A stretch of DNA of 64,000 nt, taken from AP-15 sp963789025. GTDB lineage: Bacteria > Pseudomonadota > Alphaproteobacteria > ATCC43930 > CGMCC-115725. Positions 63,106 to 64,000 of the stretch are shown piece by piece. The stretch covers positions 1,388,141 through 1,452,140 of the forward strand of contig CAWBIT010000008.1 in the NCBI GenBank assembly GCA_963789025.1, read 5' to 3'. The stretch's first letter is position 1. The number at the start of each line of letters is the position of its first letter. Position numbers and translations under genes: made by a program. The notes under the pieces are model-generated. The model saw only the letters and a list, made by a program, of their open reading frames with translations. It was not told the DNA's origin and did not search any database.

Positions 63106-63178
63106 CGCTCAACTCCCCGTCGCTTGCCCGCCGTCCGCATTTTCGCTACACCCTCGTCCCCACCCCGACCGTGGTCAC

Positions 63179-63253
63179 GGGCGCGTAGCTCAGCGGGAGA
63201 GCACTACGTTGACATCGTAGGGGTCACTGGTTCAATCCCAGTCGCGCCCACCA
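63179..63253 (+). tRNA. tRNA-Val (GAC)
   Basis: GGGCGCG (63179-63185) pairs with CGCGCCC (63243-63249); D-arm GCTC...GAGC; anticodon stem CTACG/CGTAG with loop TTGACAT, anticodon GAC at 63211-63213; T-arm CTGGTTCAATCCCAG. The 3' ACCA is encoded. A full cloverleaf of 75 nt. Confidence 0.97.
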
Positions 63254-63315
63254 TCATTTATCACTTTAAATCAAGTACTTAGGAACGACGCGACGAACCA
63301 TCGGAGGCGCTGCAG

Positions 63316-63365
63316 CATGCAAAACCATGCAAAACCATGCAGAACGGTGCAGCAACATGCAGGGT
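63316..63365 (+). repeat. five tandem 10-bp direct repeats
   Basis: CATGCAAAAC, CATGCAAAAC, CATGCAGAAC, GGTGCAGCAA and CATGCAGGGT follow each other without gaps. The 10-bp period would place each unit on the same DNA face, as in integrase arm sites or replication iterons. It lies 63 bp after tRNA-Val. Confidence 0.7.
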
Positions 63366-63955
63366 GCGTTGACACGGTCCTGACACGCGTTCGGCGGCCG
63401 TTCCGGCGGGAACGAGAGCGTGTCCGCTCCAGGCGGCGAGAGCACGTCTGGGGCTCGTGCGCATGGCCGTCCGCCCGACGGCTGAAACAGCCCTAAGGCC
63501 TGGGTCAACGCCGCGAACAACAGCCTGCGCTCCGGCATCGGAGGCCCTTGACGTGAAATCGGGCGTCGTAGCGTCCGCGAAATATGAGAGTCGCACTGGC
63601 GACTAATCTCGAGACCGTAGATGACGGCTACGAGATGCAACTTGGGCCAGCCCTCGTTCCTGTCGAAACGCCGCCAGCAGTGTAGGCGCGGCATTGCCGC
63701 GCACCCAACGGGGAAAGGACGGGCCGACCCGGTACACTAATAAGCCCGCTTCGCGGCCTCCTGCTCGGCCCCCCTCCCCTGCTCTTTCGATCCGGTCGGC
63801 CGGTTCGCGCAATGCCCGACACCTAGCCGGCCTTGCAAAGAAGGGTTGTGGCCCGTCGCGGGCTCGCAACTTGGTTCGCCTTGCGAATAGGGATGCAATC
63901 CGGCCCAGCGATGGCCTTTGTCTCGTCGCCGAAGCCAACGTGAGCTGGTGCGAAA
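63366..63955. other. stretch without a supported gene
   Basis: About 590 bp between the repeat array and the tRNA-Glu fragment. All frames over 60 codons overlap each other on both strands and none shows family sequence. It may be island debris. Confidence 0.45.
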
Positions 63956-64000
63956 TCGCCCTTTCACGGCGGTAACAGGGGTTCGAATCCCCTTGGGGAC
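63956..64000 (+). other. 3' fragment of tRNA-Glu (likely attachment-site scar)
   Basis: CGCCCTTTCACGGCGG (anticodon stem and loop with TTC), then TAACAGGGGTTCGAATCCCC (T-arm) and TTGGGGAC (acceptor 3' strand) match the last 45 nt of a tRNA-Glu. The 5' acceptor (GTCCCC) and D-arm are absent from the preceding 80 bp. So it is a truncated copy. Such 3' copies arise when an element integrates at a tRNA 3' end. Confidence 0.7.

Noticed and set aside
63266..63694. 142-codon minus-strand frame beside tRNA-Val
   Set aside because: It crosses the direct-repeat array and overlaps other frames; no family sequence.

Overview
The window is high-GC DNA with alphaproteobacterial character. It carries a gltX-gltA pair, RibB with a degenerate RibA half, paired amt/P-II genes, several branched-chain amino-acid ABC transporter genes, many acyl-CoA ligase and amidohydrolase genes, and dispersed intergenic repeats of types common in Bradyrhizobium-like genomes. 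Genus cannot be set from sequence alone; Hyphomicrobiales or a neighbouring order is my best guess.

Layout. 0-1.1 kb: end of a dienelactone hydrolase, then a PIN toxin/antitoxin pair with a visible promoter. 1.5-5.8 kb: D-amino-acid deacylase, DUF2934 protein, alpha/beta hydrolase and a YbdK-type ligase. 5.9-7.8 kb: an AT-richer inserted segment with a DUF4365-like gene, closed on the right by a decayed second copy of the ybdK 3' end. 7.8-10.7 kb: queuosine genes tgt-queF-queG. 10.9-19.2 kb: a minus-strand liv operon (livG, acyl-CoA ligase with a frameshift, livH, livM, livK, livF) ending in an asparaginase-like gene. 19.4-30.8 kb: COG0523 GTPase, hydantoinase, small secreted proteins, EthD, SMP-30, a broken CocE hydrolase, cystathionine beta-lyase and two tandem enolase-superfamily genes.

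31-37.7 kb is a decayed accessory region. It holds a complete IS256-family element with target duplication, a DUF3800 gene broken by a stop codon, a resolvase gene split by about 2 kb of inserted DNA that carries a DUF4145 gene, and an ISNCY transposase fragment. 37.7-47.5 kb: MlaC-like protein, a frameshifted FtsH paralogue, then a nitrogen block (amt, PP2C-kinase fusion, amtB, glnK) with a sigma-54-like promoter, and ribB. 47.5-52.9 kb: acyl-CoA/SDR/phosphotransferase cluster and an orphan TAXI binding protein. 53.4-55.3 kb: a compact three-gene operon of a Cys/Gly-tailed membrane protein, a DUF692 enzyme and a small partner; this is the best candidate for an undescribed system. 55.7-63.1 kb: nucleotidyltransferase-like protein, amidohydrolase, gltA, gltX, acyl-CoA ligase, hydrolase. 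63.2-64 kb: tRNA-Val, a 10-bp direct-repeat array and a 3' fragment of tRNA-Glu that looks like an attachment-site scar.

Functional picture: a metabolically broad, probably soil or plant-associated heterotroph using amides, hydantoins, acyl compounds and amino acids, with ammonium uptake under P-II and possibly Ser/Thr kinase control. Single-base frameshifts in two long genes (18143, 40280) may be real or may be assembly errors.
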